Source of the DNA: an uncultured Candidatus Melainabacteria bacterium
Lineage (GTDB): Bacteria; Cyanobacteriota; Vampirovibrionia; Gastranaerophilales; Gastranaerophilaceae
Length of the DNA stretch: 9,395 nt
Assembly: GCA_946186335.1 (NCBI GenBank)
Contig: CAMHMW010000065.1
Span: 1 to 9,395, forward strand
Direction of reading: 5' to 3'
Shown here: positions 5,929 to 9,395 of the stretch, in pieces
Numbering within the stretch: the stretch's first letter is position 1
Layout: every line of letters begins with the position of its first letter
Notes under the pieces: model-generated
Seen by the model: only the letters and a program-made list of their open reading frames with translations
Database searches by the model: none
Told to the model about the DNA's origin: nothing
Made by a program: the position numbers and the translations under genes

Positions 5929-8478
5929 TTATGCAACTTTATCAACTTTGTTTTCGGTTGCTTGTTTTGTTTTTCTGTTTTGATAGAACAGATAACCGCC
6001 TGTTATAACGGCTGCCGCACCGACAATTGCAAAGATTATCTTTAACGGTTTTGATTTTGCACTCTGTTGCAAGATTTCCTCACCTTTGTCAACAAAATCA
6101 CCGTACGCCTGCATTAAAGGTCTCATTTTACGTTTGCTGCGAGCTTCCCAACCCTTATCCATTTCAAAGATATCATCCATATAGAGTTGGTTGGCTGATT
6201 TACCGTGGTTATATTCGGCGTTTTCGTGCCAGTCAATTTTTTCTTCGATATTTTTCTTACATTTTGCCAAATATCTGTTCGGGAAATTCGTATGCTCATC
6301 CGCCATTTTTACATAAACTTCCGAAATTTCGTCTGCTGCCGCACTGCAACGGGCATCATCGATTTCATCTGCAGTATTATTCCAGGTCAAACCGTAGCGT
6401 TCCGGCTTGCCTTCAACCGATTTTGTCAAAAATCCGTTAGAATCATTTGTGTAATCAGCAGGACCTGAACCCGTCGTACCGTATGGAACTCCGGCCGCCT
6501 TACATTCAAGAGGAGTTATTCCGCACATTTCACGACGTGAGGTAAACATACCATACTGAGCACACCCGACAAGGCGATTCGGGAAATATCCGTCAACATA
6601 CATAACAAGACCGTTATATTTTCCGCCGTCCATTTCACTGATTTCTTTTACAAGCCTTTTAATGGACTTAAAATCCTTGGCATCCTCATTCCACTTGCCC
6701 GCACCGACAGCAAGACGAAATCTCATTTTTACATCATCTGATATATCTTTTCTTTCAAGAAATTTCTTAAAACCGTCAAGAGTAATATTATAACCTTTTT
6801 GTTCATCGGGACGGCCCCAGCCCATTACAAGAATGTCATCCTCTTTCATGGGTTTGAGGTACCCGTAAACATTCTGTCCTTCTGACAGTTGTTTCTTATT
6901 AAAAAATACTTGTCTTAAACTTTCATGTCCGCTTGAATACGCATTATACACAAGATTTGTAAACCACTGTGCATTTTTCTGACGAATTTTTACAATTTCA
7001 TCAATATTATTACCGTCATATTTAAAGGTCGTAAATCCGTCTTTTGCTGCGGTTAAACCGTTATCACCCTGTCCGAAAACCGCATTCGGATTATCAAGTT
7101 TCAAATTTGCCGGAGTTGAACCGTTCAAAACTGATTTTGTTTCAATACTCGCAAAATCATCGGTCAAAAACGGAGCAGCATTCGGAGTTTCGTGACTTTT
7201 CATTTCCGAATCAAAAGTATAAGAAACAGTACCCAATGACACATTATCAGGATTTGTTTTAACTCCTGCTATACCTGTTTTAAGAACATTATAAGTTCCC
7301 GAACCGTCTCTGAACGGACGAAGCGCAGGTTCCAATACCGACCACGCAATATCACGTTCTCTTTTTGAAAGAGCATCAGCATTAAATATTCCATATTTCT
7401 GAACCTTCAGCAACGTCGGGAACTGCGGGTGTTTTTTCAGAGCAGCAGCATCAGTTTCATCCCCGACAAGACGAAGAAATTCAAACGGATCGGATGTCAA
7501 CCCCTGATAATTTCTGCCTGAATTGTGTTCTACTATATGTATTTTTAAACCGTTTACTTCCTCATCCCCATGAGCAGACATATTTGCAACATGGTTTGCA
7601 AAAGGATGTGCAACTCTGTCATGAGCAAGCACACTTGCGGGATTGAAATAGCCAAATTCTTCGGTATTCATATCATGAGTAATCATTTTGGCTATCACTT
7701 TCATTTCATTTGTGTTAATTATTTCTGCCGCAAAAGGAGCATTCCCATGGCAATCGTATGAATACGGTTTGGAAGCACGTGCAAGTTCAGGTGTATAAAC
7801 AAAATAGTGCGGTTCACCTTTCAAGCGATTATAACTTGGATTATGCTCCGATACTTTCATCAACTGATACGGAACACTTTTTAAATCAGCAAGAGATTCC
7901 TCAGACCACGCCTTAATCTCACCTTTTACACTTGTCGGTTCCAATATGCAGTATTTTGATTGAGCATCTAAGCCCTGAGCATTCGGTTTACTTTGAATTA
8001 CATAACTCAATTCATCAGGAGATAAATTTTGTTTTTTGGCTACATCTTCCAAAGTTTCCCCTATATTAGCATGATAAAATGCTCTGACAGGCATTGTATC
8101 AGGCAAAGAGGAAACACCATCGGGGAAATCTTTTCTTGTGTGAATTAGAAATACATGACCACCTTTTGGGTTATTGTATTCCCAATAAGGCATAAAACTT
8201 CTTGCATCTTTTCCTTCATGTTTACGCAGACTGGCAGGTAATTCATATCCTACACAACCTTCTCCGCCCTGTCCCGCCTCAGGAAGTCCAAGTCCGTTAT
8301 TTTCAGGTGTTAAAGATGCTATCTGATTAATATTCTTTGCACCGCCCGTAAAAGAAATCAATACAACGGAACCTGCCGTTGAAACCTGATGCCCTTGAGC
8401 ACTATTTACCGATGTTCTTCCGATTTTTCCGTTTATTAACGGCTGATGTACGTACCCCGATACCGAATCTACACGCAT
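5929..8478 (-). CDS. Membrane-anchored GT5/glycogen-synthase-like protein with LysM-like insert
   Basis: Protein of 849 residues with the GT-B fold of glycogen/starch synthases (GT5), much longer than the usual 480 or so. The N-terminal domain shows GGEGCVGYELPASL (71-84, compare GGLGDVVxxLPxAL), LAHDR (284-288) and EHNSGRNYQGL (317-327, compare THNLxYQG). The C-terminal domain shows GWGRPDEQKG (553-562, R556 and K561 spaced as in GlgA) and SRREMCGITPLE (647-658), an E-x7-E with the EPCG-like turn. Between 131 and 185 a LysM-like motif (GETLEDVAKKQNLSPDEL) is inserted. Residues 811-831 form one membrane span followed by a basic tail, and there is no signal peptide, so the enzyme probably faces the cytoplasm as a tail-anchored protein. 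The start at 8478 has AAGGGG six bases upstream; the longer frame to 8604 begins inside the clpC terminator. Donor and product are unknown: glycogen or another alpha-glucan is possible. Confidence 0.82.
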   Translation of the reverse strand: MRVDSVSGYVHQPLINGKIGRTSVNSAQGHQVSTAGSVVLISFTGGAKNINQIASLTPENNGLGLPEAGQGGEGCVGYELPASLRKHEGKDARSFMPYWEYNNPKGGHVFLIHTRKDFPDGVSSLPDTMPVRAFYHANIGETLEDVAKKQNLSPDELSYVIQSKPNAQGLDAQSKYCILEPTSVKGEIKAWSEESLADLKSVPYQLMKVSEHNPSYNRLKGEPHYFVYTPELARASKPYSYDCHGNAPFAAEIINTNEMKVIAKMITHDMNTEEFGYFNPASVLAHDRVAHPFANHVANMSAHGDEEVNGLKIHIVEHNSGRNYQGLTSDPFEFLRLVGDETDAAALKKHPQFPTLLKVQKYGIFNADALSKRERDIAWSVLEPALRPFRDGSGTYNVLKTGIAGVKTNPDNVSLGTVSYTFDSEMKSHETPNAAPFLTDDFASIETKSVLNGSTPANLKLDNPNAVFGQGDNGLTAAKDGFTTFKYDGNNIDEIVKIRQKNAQWFTNLVYNAYSSGHESLRQVFFNKKQLSEGQNVYGYLKPMKEDDILVMGWGRPDEQKGYNITLDGFKKFLERKDISDDVKMRFRLAVGAGKWNEDAKDFKSIKRLVKEISEMDGGKYNGLVMYVDGYFPNRLVGCAQYGMFTSRREMCGITPLECKAAGVPYGTTGSGPADYTNDSNGFLTKSVEGKPERYGLTWNNTADEIDDARCSAAADEISEVYVKMADEHTNFPNRYLAKCKKNIEEKIDWHENAEYNHGKSANQLYMDDIFEMDKGWEARSKRKMRPLMQAYGDFVDKGEEILQQSAKSKPLKIIFAIVGAAAVITGGYLFYQNRKTKQATENKVDKVA

Positions 8479-8548
8479 AAATTTCCCCTTTATATACATG
8501 CTTTTGTGATATACAGATTTTAAAAACCATAAAAATATTTTTGAACCG

Positions 8549-8577
8549 ATTATGCAGAAAATATTAAGTTTTGTAAA
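8549..8577 (-). promoter_or_regulatory. Likely promoter of the GT5-like gene
   Basis: On the minus strand TTTACA (8577-8572) and CATAAT (8554-8549) each match five of six consensus bases, with a 17-base spacer. It lies just after the clpC terminator. Transcription would begin near 8542, giving a leader of about 64 bases before the ATG at 8478, with AAGGGG at 8490-8485. Confidence 0.5.
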
Positions 8578-8588
8578 TTTAGATTTTA

Positions 8589-8621
8589 AAAGGCAAACCG
8601 ACATTAAATCGGCTTGCCTTT
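8589..8621 (-). terminator. Rho-independent terminator of clpC
   Basis: A 13-base stem (8589-8601 with 8609-8621) and seven-base loop, starting five bases after the clpC stop. The one plus-strand mismatch becomes a G-U pair in the minus-strand RNA, and the 3' arm runs into CCTTTTAAAAT, so it is built to stop leftward transcription from clpC. It separates clpC from the GT5-like gene. Confidence 0.8.
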
Positions 8622-8626
8622 AAACA

Positions 8627-9395
8627 TTATGAAACGGGAGTTTCTTCAACTTCCTTTTCTTTTCTTGATCTTTTTGGTTTCTTATCAAATGAAATCTTAC
8701 CGTCAACAAGAGTAACTCTTATTGTATCTCCGTCAGAATACTTACCTGACAGGATTTCTTCGGCAAGGCTGTCTTCCATTTTTCGTTGAATCAAACGTCT
8801 TAACGGACGTGCGCCATAGGCTTCGGAGTATCCGTTTTCTGCCAGATGATCTTTAACTTCATCGGATACATCAATACTGATTCCTTTTTCAGACAAGCGT
8901 TTGAACAAATCTTTCAACATCAAATCGACAATTTGTCTGATTTCTTCTTTTGAAAGATGAGAGAATACGATTGTTTCATCAATTCTGTTGAGAAATTCAG
9001 GGCGGAATGCCTTTTTCATTTCTTCCGTTACAGTATCTTTGAGTTTTTCGTATTTCGATTTTGACTCATCATCCGCTGTTGAGAAACCGAGTTTTGAAGT
9101 ATTCGTAATCATACTTGCACCAACGTTTGAGGTCATAATGATTACGGTATTTTTAAAGCTTACATGACGGCCTTTTGAATCGGTTAAACGACCGTCATCA
9201 AGTATTTGCAGCATGATGTTAAATACATCAGGGTGTGCTTTTTCAATTTCGTCAAACAATACAACCGAATACGGTTTCTTTCTGACAAGTTCTGACAAAT
9301 GACCGCCGTCATCATATCCGACATAACCCGGAGGAGAACCGATAAGTTTTGCGGTTGAATGTTTTTCCATAAATTCTGACATATCAACACGCAGC
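8627..9395 (-). CDS. clpC: ATP-dependent unfoldase ClpC, C-terminal part
   Basis: About 255 C-terminal residues of a Clp/Hsp100 AAA+ unfoldase; the gene continues past the right edge (LRVD precedes the MSEFMEK segment). The second ATPase module shows pore loop GYVGYDDGG, Walker B VVLFDEIEKAH, sensor 1 VIIMTSNVGAS, arginine-finger region FRPEFLNRID and sensor 2 GARPLRRLIQR. Its Walker A lies outside the window. A KLGF loop after sensor 1 matches the (I/L/V)GF loop that docks on ClpP; ClpB disaggregases lack it, so this is ClpC (ClpA is less likely) feeding substrates to ClpP in the cytoplasm. The end is a basic then acidic tail (KKPKRSRKEKEVEE). It is followed by its own terminator, so it is not transcribed with the next gene by design. 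ClpC identity rests on the loop and overall similarity, since the N-domain and middle domain cannot be seen. Confidence 0.93.
   Translation of the reverse strand, partial: LRVDMSEFMEKHSTAKLIGSPPGYVGYDDGGHLSELVRKKPYSVVLFDEIEKAHPDVFNIMLQILDDGRLTDSKGRHVSFKNTVIIMTSNVGASMITNTSKLGFSTADDESKSKYEKLKDTVTEEMKKAFRPEFLNRIDETIVFSHLSKEEIRQIVDLMLKDLFKRLSEKGISIDVSDEVKDHLAENGYSEAYGARPLRRLIQRKMEDSLAEEILSGKYSDGDTIRVTLVDGKISFDKKPKRSRKEKEVEETPVS

Noticed and set aside
8479..8604. N-terminal extension of the GT5-like protein by 42 residues
   Set aside because: The upstream ATG lies inside the clpC terminator and before the likely promoter. The extra residues are an AT-rich translation, while the ATG at 8478 has AAGGGG at the right distance.
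1..9395. CRISPR arrays, insertion sequences, integrase genes, replication origins
   Set aside because: I saw no regularly spaced repeats, transposase or integrase motifs, or DnaA-box clusters. The only mobile-element hint is the repeat pair at the tRNA.

Overview
The window is low-GC bacterial DNA carrying six protein genes, one tRNA and a short structured intergenic element. The composition, the frequent lack of a Shine-Dalgarno sequence, a ClpC-type unfoldase and a very divergent, LysM-bearing glycogen-synthase-like protein would fit a gut Gastranaerophilales/Vampirovibrionia (Melainabacteria) genome. That placement is a guess from style, not a proven assignment; a low-GC Firmicute remains possible.

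Layout. A helix-turn-helix protein gene at the left edge (89-559) is the only gene on the plus strand, and its N-terminus looks frameshifted. Everything else reads on the minus strand. From right to left in transcription order these are: the C-terminal part of ClpC (cut by the window edge), a terminator, an 849-residue membrane-anchored GT5/glycogen-synthase-like protein with a LysM-like insert, a SIMPL/DUF541 protein with a strong ribosome binding site, a terminator, a small PPP-family phosphoesterase closely followed by an 824-residue protein with a C-terminal phosphoribosyltransferase-like fold, tRNA-Lys(UUU) with its own promoter and terminator, a GC-rich hairpin element, and a one-span membrane protein of unknown function.

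How the parts relate. Terminators after clpC and after the SIMPL gene split the minus-strand genes into separate units. Only the phosphoesterase and the phosphoribosyltransferase-like gene (32 bases apart) look co-transcribed. For three genes the longest open frame starts too early: two of these starts fall inside a terminator hairpin and one falls upstream of the likely transcription start. The starts given here are corrected.

Most notable: (1) the GT5-like enzyme with LysM insert and C-terminal membrane anchor, which seems to have lost the N-terminal substrate lysine; (2) the phosphoesterase plus phosphoribosyltransferase-like pair, whose phosphoesterase has Ser in place of the metal-binding Asn; (3) an exact 16-base copy of the tRNA-Lys 3' end, followed by its own terminator, about 180 bases from the tRNA and enclosing a hairpin-rich element, as a small tRNA-integrated element or a tRNA duplication remnant would look.
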